From positions 1-64,000 of the forward strand of contig JAJYVU010000010.1 in assembly GCA_021791875.1 (NCBI GenBank): 64,000 bases of DNA, written 5' to 3'. This document shows, piece after piece, positions 8,131-16,066 of this stretch. How positions within the stretch are numbered: position 1 is the stretch's first letter; the number at the start of each line of letters is the position of its first letter. Source of the DNA: Acidobacteriota bacterium (lineage in GTDB: Bacteria; Acidobacteriota; Terriglobia; Terriglobales; Acidobacteriaceae). Below the pieces are notes generated by a model that was not told the origin of the DNA, searched no databases, and worked only from the letters and a program-made list of their open reading frames with translations. Both the position numbers and the translations under genes were made by a program.

Positions 8131-8985
8131 TTGAGCCAGCCAGAAAAGCCGCCCATAGAAATTCCCGACGAATTTGAGCGCACCCCGTCTATTGCGCCGG
8201 ACGGCGGCGCATCTCCGCATCGTCACCACTCCCCGCAACCCTACATTGCCTTTGAACATGTCTACAAGGCATTTGGCAGCAATGTCGTCCTCGACGACGT
8301 CAGCTTTTATGTCATGCCAGGCGAAGTCCTCTGCATCCTGGGCCGTTCCGGAGTAGGGAAGTCGGTCTCGCTCCAGCACATCGTAGGCTTTCTCAAGGCA
8401 GATAAGGGCCGCATCATGGTCGCCGGCGAGGACATCACTGAGTACAACGACAAACAGATGCAGGCCATCCGCCGCAAGGTCACCATGGTCTTTCAAAACG
8501 GAGCGCTCTTTGACTCGCTCAGTGTTCGAGAAAATGTCGCTTTTCCCTTGCGCGAACGCGGCGAGCTGCGGGAGGACCAGATCCAGCAGATCGTCACCGG
8601 CCTTCTCGAAATGGTCAACGTCCTCGAGATGGCCAATGATCTGCCTTCTGAACTCTCCACCGGTACGAAGCGTTCCGTAGCGATTGCCCGTGCGCTTGCC
8701 GCTCAGCCCGAGGCCATTCTCTATGACGAACCCACCACCATGGTGGATCCGCTCATCGGGCGGCTGCTCGGCGACCTCATTCTTAAGCTCAAGCGCCAGT
8801 TGCGACTCACCAGCATCGTCGTTACCCATGACATGCGGTTCGCCCAGCGGCTGGCCGACCGCGTGCTGTTTCTGCATCAGGGCAAGGCCCACTTCTTTGG
8901 CACCATGGAAGAGATGAAGCGCTCAACCGACGACGTGCTGCGGCAATTCCTCCAACTCGATCAACTCATTCTTCCCGGGGTATAG
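8131..8985 (+). CDS. MlaF-like ABC transporter ATPase (orphan)
   Basis: 284 residues, TTG start after AAGAAGAGAG, 14 bases downstream of mobA. It resembles ATPases of MCE/phospholipid transporters (MlaF/Ttg2A). Walker A is GRSGVGKS (about residues 71-78) and Walker B is ILYDEPTT. The signature loop is LSTGTKRS instead of the usual LSGGQ, and the D-loop region reads TMVDP instead of GLDP. The first 35 residues are a charged, probably disordered extension. No MlaE permease or MCE-domain protein is adjacent, so its membrane partners must be encoded elsewhere. The substrate is presumably lipid, by family inference only. Confidence 0.85.
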   Translation: MSQPEKPPIEIPDEFERTPSIAPDGGASPHRHHSPQPYIAFEHVYKAFGSNVVLDDVSFYVMPGEVLCILGRSGVGKSVSLQHIVGFLKADKGRIMVAGEDITEYNDKQMQAIRRKVTMVFQNGALFDSLSVRENVAFPLRERGELREDQIQQIVTGLLEMVNVLEMANDLPSELSTGTKRSVAIARALAAQPEAILYDEPTTMVDPLIGRLLGDLILKLKRQLRLTSIVVTHDMRFAQRLADRVLFLHQGKAHFFGTMEEMKRSTDDVLRQFLQLDQLILPGV

Positions 8986-8992
8986 CAAAACG

Positions 8993-9487
8993 ATGGAGCA
9001 GGCAAAGCCGGAAGATTTTGCAGGTACATGGCGCCTGCTGGAATATTCCTTTCATCACGAGAATGGCGACGTGGAACACCCTTGGGGGAAAGAGGTGGTG
9101 GGCTACCTGCTCTACAGCCCGCAGGGTTACATGAGCGCGAACCTGAGCCCCGTCCACCGCAACTGGCGTTATCGCCACGCGCGCCTCAAGGCCGAGGTGC
9201 CGGGTGCGGACGAATCCCGAAGTCTCCGGCTTGCCCGCCGCGGCGTGCCCCGAGATTACATCGCTTACTCCGGCCTATTTGAGCTGAAGAACGGCATCAT
9301 CATCCATCACGTCGAGGTCAGTCTTTTCCCGCACTGGGTCGGCCTCCCGCAGGTGCGCCATTACGAGTTTTCCGGCAACCAGCTCACCCTCCGCACACCG
9401 GTCATCAACAGTGGCCGCGACCGCGTGGTGGCCCAGCTGCGCTGGGAGCGGATCGGCAACGCTGCGGGTGGAGCGGCGATCGATTGA
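8993..9487 (+). CDS. Lipocalin-like domain protein
   Basis: 164 residues without a signal peptide. FAGTWRLLEYSF near the N-terminus is the typical first strand of the lipocalin_5-type domain. WGKEVVGYLLYSPQGYMSAN and a final strand QLTLRTPV fit the same fold. It begins seven bases after the ABC ATPase gene with no clear Shine-Dalgarno sequence. TATAGC lies six bases upstream, so independent leaderless expression is possible. Such proteins are small beta-barrels with unknown ligands in bacteria. Confidence 0.8.
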   Translation: MEQAKPEDFAGTWRLLEYSFHHENGDVEHPWGKEVVGYLLYSPQGYMSANLSPVHRNWRYRHARLKAEVPGADESRSLRLARRGVPRDYIAYSGLFELKNGIIIHHVEVSLFPHWVGLPQVRHYEFSGNQLTLRTPVINSGRDRVVAQLRWERIGNAAGGAAID

Positions 9488-9870
9488 CAGCAGAACATAC
9501 ACCTGCTTCGAAACGCGGGATCAGATCCATCTTTTTCTCTTCGGCATCAACGTCAGAGCTTCGGCACCTTCAATTTGTTTGCCGTAATTGCCAGCCCACA
9601 AACGAATTCAGCAGGCATCCGCGAGCCTCCTGAAACTTGGCTCATCCATACCACCCCCAGTCGCCGATTCGACATCGAAAATAACAATGGGCTCCAGAGC
9701 ACGGTGATGGAGCTTCATTACTGGAGATCGACAAAGCGACAGGGGCGTGCGATTTTTCTTCCTGAGAAAAAGTCGTTCTCCATGAACCCAGGGCCGTATC
9801 GGAGCAGAGAACCTGTTCCCAAAAACCTGCAATCCCGGAATTTCGATTCCCCCAAAATCTGGAGACGATC
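9488..9870. other. Gene-free spacer upstream of PA2779-like gene
   Basis: About 380 bases without a convincing gene. An open frame on the plus strand (9575-9874) has no protein-like composition. The last 100 bases presumably hold the promoter of the following gene, whose binding site CTGGAG lies just before 9871. I cannot assign -35/-10 elements with confidence. Confidence 0.45.
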
Positions 9871-10278
9871 ATGAAGATGTACTTGAGTCGTACCATTCTC
9901 GACAAGCTTGCCACCGTGCTATTTCTGGGTCTCATTGTGGCTGTTCCGCGGGTTGTCCTGGCACAGGACCATCTGGTTTCACCGGCTCAGCTTCAACAAG
10001 CCGTATCCAGCGCCACCTCGGCCCGTCAGCTCCATGAAGCGCAATTGAAGAGCTTTTTAGCGATGAAACCGATGCAAAAGGTGATGAAGTCTCAAGGGGT
10101 CGATCCACATCAGGTGATGAATGCCGTCGATCAATTGAGCAACGCGGAACTGGCCCGTCTGGCGGCGCAGGGTCAGAAAGCGCAGCAAGGCTTCGCTGCA
10201 GGCACTTTAGGTCTCGGTATTTTTACCCTCATTGGTATCATCGTGGTTGTTGCAATTGTGGCCGCAGTCTTTGCCTGA
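9871..10278 (+). CDS. Small exported membrane protein, PA2779-like
   Basis: 135 residues. There is an N-terminal signal (about 1-31, ending in VVLAQ), a helical middle (SPAQLQQAVSSATSARQLHE, then VMKSQGVDPHQVMNAVDQLS) and one C-terminal TM helix (about 112-134, very Ile/Val-rich). The pattern of a signal, a helix with GVDPxxV..V..LS, and a terminal TM segment resembles the PA2779 family of uncharacterised proteins. The start is supported by CTGGAGACGATC. It stands alone between a spacer and the palindromic element at 10307. Confidence 0.75.
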   Translation: MKMYLSRTILDKLATVLFLGLIVAVPRVVLAQDHLVSPAQLQQAVSSATSARQLHEAQLKSFLAMKPMQKVMKSQGVDPHQVMNAVDQLSNAELARLAAQGQKAQQGFAAGTLGLGIFTLIGIIVVVAIVAAVFA

Positions 10279-10306
10279 CGAGGATCGGGCCTCGTTGCAG
10301 CCTTTA

Positions 10307-10419
10307 GAGCATTTCCCCTATTGGTATAGACCGGAGAGAGAATCTCAACGCAGCTTTTCCATTAAGAAAAGCTGCGCTTGGTTGAGTTCAGAAAGTTAAC
10401 AGCAATAGGGGAAATGCTC
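10307..10419. repeat. Intact copy of nested palindromic element
   Basis: A 113-bp element bounded by a perfect 17-bp inverted repeat, GAGCATTTCCCCTATTG (10307-10323) and its complement (10403-10419). Inside are a second pair CTCAAC/GTTGAG (10344-10349 and 10381-10386) and a perfect 10-bp hairpin GCAGCTTTTC/GAAAAGCTGC (10350-10359 and 10366-10375). Diverged copies occur at 56690-56793 and 33351-33396, and one arm at 38450-38472. It has the size and structure of a MITE or REP-like element and has no coding capacity. Confidence 0.85.
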
Positions 10420-10476
10420 CAGACCGGCCCACCGTCCCGCATGGGCCGAGGAAAGGCATTGTGCGGGTGCTTCCGA

Positions 10477-10488
10477 TACACTGTCAAC
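10477..10488 (+). promoter_or_regulatory. -10-like TACACT placed for leaderless nadE
   Basis: TACACT (10477-10482) precedes the GTG of nadE by six bases. No Shine-Dalgarno sequence is present, and the position fixes the start codon choice. No clear -35 element is seen. Confidence 0.5.
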
Positions 10489-12147
10489 GTGAAGATTGCG
10501 CTTGCCCAGATCAATCCGACCATCGGGGACTTCGGCGGCAACGTCCGTAAAATTCTTGAGTTTACCCAACGTGCCGTCGATGCGGGCGCGCAGCTCGTCC
10601 TCTTTCCTGAACTCGCCGTCTGCGGCTACCCGCCTGCCGACCTGCTGGAGAAGCCCATCTTCGTTGCCCGCGCCGAAGAGTCAATTGCGCAGATCGCCCA
10701 CGATACCGCACATCTGCCCATTGCTGTTCTTTGCGGATATCTAACTCCAGCGCCCCACGGCAGCGGCAAGCATGTCATGAATTCGGCCGCACTGGTCAGC
10801 AACGGCCATGTCGAATTCGTCCAATCGAAGATGCTTCTGCCGTTCTACGATGTCTTTGACGAACAGCGCTACTTCGCGCCCGCCAGGCAGCAGCATATCT
10901 GCCACTTTCGGGGGCAGTCGCTGGCCATCACCATCTGTGAGGACGCGTGGAACGACAAGAGTTTCTGGGAGCATCGCCGCTACAGCATCGATCCCATTGA
11001 GGAGCTGAATCGCCAGGGCGCCACACTCATCCTCAATCTCTCTGCTTCGCCATACTGGCGAGGCAAGCGCGCCACTCGCGAGCAAATGCTCGCCAGCATC
11101 GCGCAGGAGTACCACCTTCCTGTCGTCATGGTGAACCAGGTCGGTGGCAATGACAGCCTCATCTTCGATGGCACAAGCCTCGCCATTGCGCCGGACGGCA
11201 CCGTCAGGGCGCGCGCAGCTTCTTTCGCTGAAGATCTGGTCTGTTTCGACACGGAATCACTCAAGGGCGATCTCCATAGCCACGCCACCAGTTCGGAAGA
11301 AGACAAGACCGCTGGCCTGCTCGACGCGCTCGTTCTGGGTACCCGCGACTATGTGCAAAAATGCGGTTTCTCCAAGGCCGTCATCGGCTTGAGCGGAGGA
11401 ATTGATTCGGCTCTGGTCGCCGCAATTGCCGTCCGCGCACTGGGAGCGGAAAACGTCCACTGTTACGGCATGCCCAGCGCGTTCTCTTCAAAAGGCTCCA
11501 TCGATGACAGCCGCGAATTGGCGAAGAATCTCGGCATCAGCTTCGATGTCTTGCCTATTCACGACCTCTACGAGCAATACATCAAGACACTCTCCGGCAT
11601 CTTTGCCGGGCGCGCGCCTAATGCGACCGAGGAGAATATTCAGGCGCGTATTCGCGGCAACCTGCTCATGGCCGTGTCCAACAAAACCGGCGCCCTGGTC
11701 CTCACCACAGGGAACAAGAGCGAAATGTCCACCGGCTACTGCACCCTCTACGGGGACATGGTGGGCGCGCTGGCCGTCATCGGTGATGTCATCAAGACGC
11801 AGGTCTATGCGCTGTGCCGCTGGATCAATCGCGAAAGGGAAGTGATTCCCCACGCAATCCTTGAGAAACCGCCTTCGGCCGAGCTGCGGCCCGGCCAGAA
11901 AGACACCGATTCGCTGCTGCCATACGATCAGCTCGATCCCATCATCGAAGCCTACGTCGAACGCTACGAGAGCGCCGAGCGCATCGCCGCCTCTCAGCAT
12001 CTCGATCTGGACACCGTGCGTTCCGTCATTCGCATGATCGAGCGCTCGGAATACAAGCGCCAGCAGGCCGCCCCCGTTCTGAAAGTCACTCCCAAAGCAT
12101 TCGGCCTTGGCCGCCGCTTCCCGATTGCGGTAAAAGTTGAGGTCTAA
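10489..12147 (+). CDS. nadE: Glutamine-dependent NAD+ synthetase
   Basis: 552 residues from the GTG at 10489, where family similarity begins (KIALAQINPTIGDFGGN). An upstream ATG at 10378 would run back into the repeat element. The N-terminal nitrilase-type amidase domain (1-260) has the catalytic Glu in FPELAVCGYPP, the Lys in QSKMLLPFYDVF and the Cys in ITICEDAW. The C-terminal synthetase domain starts with the pyrophosphate loop IGLSGGIDSA and contains the conserved TTGNKSEM. It makes NAD+ from deamido-NAD+, ATP and glutamine in the cytoplasm. The gene appears leaderless. Confidence 0.95.
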   Translation: MKIALAQINPTIGDFGGNVRKILEFTQRAVDAGAQLVLFPELAVCGYPPADLLEKPIFVARAEESIAQIAHDTAHLPIAVLCGYLTPAPHGSGKHVMNSAALVSNGHVEFVQSKMLLPFYDVFDEQRYFAPARQQHICHFRGQSLAITICEDAWNDKSFWEHRRYSIDPIEELNRQGATLILNLSASPYWRGKRATREQMLASIAQEYHLPVVMVNQVGGNDSLIFDGTSLAIAPDGTVRARAASFAEDLVCFDTESLKGDLHSHATSSEEDKTAGLLDALVLGTRDYVQKCGFSKAVIGLSGGIDSALVAAIAVRALGAENVHCYGMPSAFSSKGSIDDSRELAKNLGISFDVLPIHDLYEQYIKTLSGIFAGRAPNATEENIQARIRGNLLMAVSNKTGALVLTTGNKSEMSTGYCTLYGDMVGALAVIGDVIKTQVYALCRWINREREVIPHAILEKPPSAELRPGQKDTDSLLPYDQLDPIIEAYVERYESAERIAASQHLDLDTVRSVIRMIERSEYKRQQAAPVLKVTPKAFGLGRRFPIAVKVEV

Positions 12148-12192
12148 GCCAATTCCAATCACGAAAAGAGAAAGGCTAAAGAAAGGCAAAAG

Positions 12193-13203
12193 ATGAAACT
12201 ACGCCCATCCTTCGATTCCATGCTGACGACTGCGCTCATCGCCGGCGTTTTCGCTGCAACCGGCATGGCACACGCGCAGGCAGTCCAGACCCCGGTTGCT
12301 CCCGCGCCGGCCCAGGCTTCTACTGAAGCGGCAAAACCACCCCAGCAACCGCATCTCCCTCCGGTCAATGCCGCCAACTTCACCGCTACCTCGCCCACTA
12401 AGGCAGAGGTGGAGGGCTTCCTCAAGGCTTCCTGGGGCTACGACCCGAACCGCATCTGGGAGGTCGCCGCGATTCTTAAGACTCCTGCGCCCGGCATCAG
12501 CAAGGTCGTCGTCTTCGTGGCGGAAAAGAACCATCCCCAGGTGGGCAATATCCAGTTCTTCGTCACACCGGATGGCAAGCACCTCATCGCAGGCAACTCG
12601 ATCGTGCCCTTTGGCTCCGATCCTTTCCAGTCTGCGCGCGAGCTGTTGCAACAGGATGCGAACGGTCCCTGGGCAGGCAGTTCCAGTCGTACGCACCAGA
12701 TTGTTGAGTTCGCGGACTTCGAGTGCCCGCACTGCAAAGCTGCCCAGCCCGTCATTGCCAAGCTTCGCCAGGACTTTCCCAACGCCCGTTACGTCTTCCA
12801 GTATTTTCCGCTCGTTGAAATTCACCCCGAGGCATTTCTGGCGGCTGCATATGGAGCCTGCGTGGACAGGGCCGGCGGCAACGATGCCTTTTTCAAGTAC
12901 GCGGACAACGTCTTTGAAAACCAGACTGGCTTGACGCCAACCGACGCCAAGACCACCTTGGCCAATGCGGTGAAGGCTGCCGGCCTCGATCCGGCAAAGA
13001 TCGCAGCCTGTGCCGATACACCAGCCGGCAAAGGCGCCGTGGAAGCCAGCCTGAAGCTTGGAAACGAACTGCACGTCGACGAAACCCCTACGCTCTACGT
13101 CGACGGCCGCCCGGTACCGATGATGGAAGTCCCGTACAACCTGCTCAAGCAGATCATTCAGTATCAGTTCTCGCTCGACAGCTCAACCACGGCTTCCAAG
13201 TAA
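12193..13203 (+). CDS. Exported DsbA-like thioredoxin-fold protein
   Basis: 336 residues with a signal peptide (1-29, AHAQA). A proline/alanine linker is followed by an N-terminal alpha/beta domain (about 60-150), then a DsbA/DsbG-type domain with active site C178-P-H-C181 in ADFECPHC and a cis-Pro loop TPTLYV. It probably catalyses disulfide formation or isomerisation in the periplasm. The extra N-terminal domain is common in thioredoxin-fold proteins of this phylum but has no firm function. GAAAGG lies just upstream of the ATG. It is 45 bases after nadE and ends before a bidirectional terminator. Confidence 0.88.
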   Translation: MKLRPSFDSMLTTALIAGVFAATGMAHAQAVQTPVAPAPAQASTEAAKPPQQPHLPPVNAANFTATSPTKAEVEGFLKASWGYDPNRIWEVAAILKTPAPGISKVVVFVAEKNHPQVGNIQFFVTPDGKHLIAGNSIVPFGSDPFQSARELLQQDANGPWAGSSSRTHQIVEFADFECPHCKAAQPVIAKLRQDFPNARYVFQYFPLVEIHPEAFLAAAYGACVDRAGGNDAFFKYADNVFENQTGLTPTDAKTTLANAVKAAGLDPAKIAACADTPAGKGAVEASLKLGNELHVDETPTLYVDGRPVPMMEVPYNLLKQIIQYQFSLDSSTTASK

Positions 13204-13323
13204 ACCACCAGGGGCCGTGCGTCGCTTCGGCGGCACACGGCAAATCCCCGGTGGGACTGCGAGGCTGGGAAGAATATCCTGCGAGCCGCAAATCCCTCCG
13301 GATATCTCATGTGATCCACAGAC

Positions 13324-13355
13324 AAAAGGGGCTGCCCAACCGGCCAGCCCCTTTT
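13324..13355. terminator. Bidirectional rho-independent terminator
   Basis: An 11-bp perfect stem AAAAGGGGCTG / CAGCCCCTTTT (13324-13334 and 13345-13355) with a 10-base loop. A-rich and T-rich flanks work on both strands. It sits between the convergent DsbA-like gene and the anti-sigma gene and serves both. Confidence 0.85.
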
Positions 13356-13379
13356 GCTATACGAGAACCGAAGCAGTCA

Positions 13380-14189
13380 TTATGCATTGCCAACGGTGCC
13401 CACCAGAACCTTCGGCCCGGTCGGTTGGGGCCGCCCGCCCTTTGGTTCCAGCGTCACCGCAAAAGCTTTTGCTGCGAGACCCCGCGGCAGATGCGCCACA
13501 GCTGCTCCCGTTGCCTGATCCGCTTCTACCAGGCCCGCGCTCACCGGCGCTCCTGAGTCAGGAACCAGCCACAGCTGGTAACTCTTGTCTGACGGGGCGG
13601 GCGCAATAACACCCGTGTAGATGATGATTCCCATCCGCCCGTTGTAAAACACATGCGCCGTCCCCGGCGGCGTCCCCGCCTGGTGCGCCAGATCCACCTG
13701 CACCGTGTCCGGTGCGCTCACCACCCGCGTCATGGCCCGCACGTCCGCCTGGTTCCGTCGCGCTTCGGCCTGGGTCTTTTCCAGTCGCGCCATCATGTGA
13801 CTCAACTGCTGCTCGTGGAGCGTGTCCTGCTTCCACAGCCAGAAGCAAACCAGTGCGAGAACAACAGCAGCCATGGCAAAGCCCAGCGAGAATCGCAAGC
13901 CCCACCGTGCACGCTTGCGCGCGGGTTTTTGGGCAGTCTGTGCAGCCGCCTGCTGCGTTGCGTCCTTGTCCTTCTGAATCTTCTCCATAAGCCTCGCTTT
14001 CACCGCTGGTGGTACAGCAGCCTCAGCCGCCGTCAGGCCGACCAGGGCAGCCACTTCCCGCGCCTGCGCAAGCTGCTTCTGACAGGCCTCGCACGAACGC
14101 ACGTGCGCCTCGAATCGTTGCCTTTCTTCGCCGTCGAGCGCTCCTAGCGCGTAGAGGTCGAAGTCTTCCGGGTTGGCGTGCGCTTCCAT
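13380..14189 (-). CDS. Anti-sigma factor, RskA-like
   Basis: 269 residues from the ATG at 14189. The N-terminal cytoplasmic domain (HANPEDFDLYALGALDGEE, then HVRSCEACQ) is an anti-sigma domain with a HxxxCxxC zinc-finger-like motif. One TM helix follows at about 105-125 after a basic KPARKRARW. The periplasmic part has a short coiled coil (LSHMMARLEKTQAEARR) and the RskA C-terminal domain (KSYQLWLVPDSG). It should hold the ECF sigma factor encoded upstream at the membrane until a signal releases it. The sigma stop and this start overlap as TGATG, so the pair is translationally coupled. Confidence 0.92.
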   Translation of the reverse strand: MEAHANPEDFDLYALGALDGEERQRFEAHVRSCEACQKQLAQAREVAALVGLTAAEAAVPPAVKARLMEKIQKDKDATQQAAAQTAQKPARKRARWGLRFSLGFAMAAVVLALVCFWLWKQDTLHEQQLSHMMARLEKTQAEARRNQADVRAMTRVVSAPDTVQVDLAHQAGTPPGTAHVFYNGRMGIIIYTGVIAPAPSDKSYQLWLVPDSGAPVSAGLVEADQATGAAVAHLPRGLAAKAFAVTLEPKGGRPQPTGPKVLVGTVGNA

Positions 14190-14746
14190 CAATTCAATAG
14201 CTGCTTCAGAGATTGCATCCCGGTTCGGACGCGCGTCTTCACGGTGCCCAGAGGGCTGCCCGTCCGGGCTGCAATCTCACTTTGTGTCATTCCTTCGAAA
14301 TAAGCCAGTTCAATCGCCTGGCGCTGCTCTTCCGGCAGCCGCGCCATGGCCAGCTTCAGAGTATCCAGCAACTGCATCCGCGAGGCCTCGTTCTCTATAT
14401 TCTGCGAAGAAGCCAGCGTATTCGCATAAAATCCGTCGGTGTGTTCCAGCACTTCCTGCGTGGAACGTCCGCGAAGCCTGGAGATGGCCCGATTCCGTCC
14501 AATCACCATCAGCCATGCCGGTAGCGACCCGCGGCTCACATCAAACTGTCCGGGCTTGCGCCACAATTGCAGGAATAGGTCCTGCAAAACCTCTTCGGCT
14601 GCCTGGGAATCCCGCAATATCCGCATCAGCATGCCGAAAAGCATGGGCGAGTAGCGGTCATACAGCATCGCAAATGCGGATTCATCGCCTGCCACCACCT
14701 TCGCCATGAGTGCGGCATCGTGATCGGGCTGTCGTGGCGCGGTCAC
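14189..14746 (-). CDS. ECF-type RNA polymerase sigma factor
   Basis: 185 residues, GTG start. Region 2 (about 15-85) contains FAMLYDRYSPMLFGMLMRI and the DNA-melting part LQDLFLQLWRKPGQFD, followed by LPAWLMVIGRNRAISRLR. Region 4 (about 120-185) has LPEEQRQAIELAYFEGMTQ and the HTH SEIAARTGSPLGTVKTRVR. It resembles SigK-type group 4 factors that act with RskA-like anti-sigma factors, and the next gene encodes exactly such a partner. The target promoter cannot be read from here. The divergent fasciclin gene is one candidate. Confidence 0.95.
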   Translation of the reverse strand: MTAPRQPDHDAALMAKVVAGDESAFAMLYDRYSPMLFGMLMRILRDSQAAEEVLQDLFLQLWRKPGQFDVSRGSLPAWLMVIGRNRAISRLRGRSTQEVLEHTDGFYANTLASSQNIENEASRMQLLDTLKLAMARLPEEQRQAIELAYFEGMTQSEIAARTGSPLGTVKTRVRTGMQSLKQLLN

Positions 14747-15078
14747 TCTCTTTCACTCCGGTCTTGGTAAATGTACGTGCGGTGACGGGTCAATGGAATG
14801 GCCACTCCCCGTGCCTGCCTCAGCAAAGCAGGAACCGTCAGCTTGAATGCAAAAAGGGAGCTATCTCCTCCACAAAGTTATACACCCGGCTTTGGAGATA
14901 ACAGCAAAAGATATGATTCCAGATTTTGATATCACCACTCCGCTTTGTGACTGGCCCGAACCTGCCAATCCATCTGCCACATCTGTGACGTATTGCGAAT
15001 GAGAGAGTCAATCGCATCTCTCATCGAATCTCGCCGGCACAATTCGAAATTGCCAATCAAAGAAAGGGAATCTTATCC
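14747..15078 (+). promoter_or_regulatory. Intergenic control region of fasciclin gene with hairpins
   Basis: 332 bases between the divergent sigma-factor and fasciclin genes. Two inverted repeats are visible. One is an imperfect stem, TATCTCC (14857-14863) with GGAGATA (14893-14899), extended inward by CCACAAAG/CTTTGG. The other is a perfect 8-bp stem, ATGAGAGA (14999-15006) with TCTCTCAT (15017-15024), and a 10-base loop. The second lies 55 bases before the start codon, in the likely mRNA leader. No clear sigma-70 promoter is recognised. The neighbouring ECF factor may be the regulator (inference). Confidence 0.4.
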
Positions 15079-15627
15079 ATGAAGAAACTGCTGAAGGTTG
15101 TATGTGCGGCTGCACTTGTCTTCTCTGCCACAGGAGCCTTGGCGCTCAAGGACCCAATGGTGGGCGGAGCCGCCATGTATCCCACCCGTAACATTGTTCA
15201 GAACGCGATCCACTCCAGGGCGCACACCACCCTGGTAGCTGCCGTCAAAGCTGCCGGACTGGTGAAGACCCTAGAAAGCCCAGGTCCATTCACCGTCTTT
15301 GCTCCAACCAACAAAGCTTTTGACAAACTGCCCGCCGGAACCGTGCAGACGCTCCTCAAGCCGGAAAACAAAGCAAAGCTCACCGCCATCCTCGAGTATC
15401 ACGTCGTTCCGGGCCGCATCACGACGAAGGATCTGAAGAAACTGATTCGCAAGGGCCACGGCGAGGCAATGCTCAAGACCGTCCAGGGCGGCATGCTCAC
15501 CTTCAAGAGCATGCGCGGCCACTACTATGTCATTGACGCCAAAGGAGACAAGGCAATGATCACCATCCCGAACGTCTACCAGTCGAACGGCGTCATTCAG
15601 GTCATTAATGCGGTGCTGCTACCGTAA
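15079..15627 (+). CDS. Secreted fasciclin (FAS1) domain protein
   Basis: 182 residues. A signal peptide (1-22, ending GALA) is followed by one FAS1 domain. The H1 motif is GPFTVFAPTNKAFDKLPAG and the H2 motif is LEYHVVPGRIT, with the conserved VIQVINAVLLP strand at the C-terminus. FAS1 domains mediate adhesion or matrix interactions outside the cytoplasm. The start is preceded by AAAGGGAATC. It is divergent from the ECF sigma/anti-sigma pair. It is followed by a hairpin that probably terminates its transcript. Confidence 0.93.
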   Translation: MKKLLKVVCAAALVFSATGALALKDPMVGGAAMYPTRNIVQNAIHSRAHTTLVAAVKAAGLVKTLESPGPFTVFAPTNKAFDKLPAGTVQTLLKPENKAKLTAILEYHVVPGRITTKDLKKLIRKGHGEAMLKTVQGGMLTFKSMRGHYYVIDAKGDKAMITIPNVYQSNGVIQVINAVLLP

Positions 15628-15653
15628 GTGCTTTGTTTTCAATCGCGCCTGCG

Positions 15654-15680
15654 AAGGGGTGGAATCGATTCTGCCCCTTT
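15654..15680 (+). terminator. Probable terminator after fasciclin gene
   Basis: AAGGGG (15654-15659) pairs with CCCCTT (15674-15679), and between them GAATCGATTC can pair with itself. The T run after the stem is only three bases long, so termination strength is uncertain. Confidence 0.5.
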
Positions 15681-15687
15681 AGGTCTA

Positions 15688-15716
15688 TTGATTTCTGGAT
15701 AAAAAGTTCCTAAAAT
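15688..15716 (+). promoter_or_regulatory. Sigma-70-type promoter
   Basis: TTGATT (15688-15693) and TAAAAT (15711-15716) are separated by exactly 17 bases, the optimal vegetative spacing. Initiation is expected near 15723, the first base of the hairpin leader. This is the clearest sigma-70 promoter in the window. Confidence 0.75.
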
Positions 15717-15722
15717 AGAAGA

Positions 15723-15778
15723 GTTTGCATGGGAAGAATTTCCAGCTATGCTCATCTTCCCAAGCTTGGCAAGCAAAC
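15723..15778 (+). ncRNA. Structured 5' leader (nested hairpin) of unknown class
   Basis: GTTTGC (15723-15728) pairs with GCAAAC (15773-15778). Inside, GGGAAGA (15731-15737) pairs with TCTTCCC (15755-15761), closing a 17-base loop. An asymmetric 11-base strand (15762-15772) contains most of the palindrome CCAAGCTTGG. The outer stem starts where the promoter predicts the transcript to begin, so the RNA would carry a 5'-terminal structure. Thirty-six bases separate it from the start codon of the 75-residue protein. It could stabilise the mRNA, bind a regulator, or be a processed small RNA. I recognise no known riboswitch. Confidence 0.55.
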
Positions 15779-15814
15779 CGATAGTCACCTCACGCTAGGG
15801 GAATAAACAAGACA

Positions 15815-16042
15815 ATGGCAAAGCGTCGCGGAAATCCAAATTGGGGCAAGCCCGAGCCGATCGGCCCGGTTGTTCCGACCGTCACAGCATTTGAGCAGGT
15901 TGTGAAGGAATTTAAGCTCACCCCAGACCAGTACCTGCGTTCCACCCGTCTTCGGGAATGGGCTCGTCGTAATCGTAATTCGAAGTACATCCCCGAATCG
16001 TTGCTGGAAGCCTGGGGTTTCGAAATTGAGTCTTCGCTGTAA
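15815..16042 (+). CDS. Small basic protein of unknown function
   Basis: 75 residues, soluble and basic at the N-terminus (MAKRRGNPNWGKPEPIGP). A helical part follows with FEQVVKEFKLTPDQYLRS, LREWARRNRNSKYIPE and an acidic end, LLEAWGFEIESSL. The KFxLTPxxxxxSxxLREWAxxN pattern resembles a small nucleic-acid-binding fold, but I do not recognise a named family. AGGGGAA lies about 11 bases before the ATG. The gene is a complete single-gene unit: sigma-70 promoter, 56-nt hairpin leader, frame and a strong terminator. That argues for a real and probably highly expressed gene. Confidence 0.8.
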   Translation: MAKRRGNPNWGKPEPIGPVVPTVTAFEQVVKEFKLTPDQYLRSTRLREWARRNRNSKYIPESLLEAWGFEIESSL

Positions 16043-16066
16043 GTAAAGTGCATTCCGGACTCTGAG

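Noticed and set aside
9575-9874. 99-codon frame before the PA2779-like gene
   Set aside because: No motif or ribosome binding site, and it overlaps the likely promoter region.
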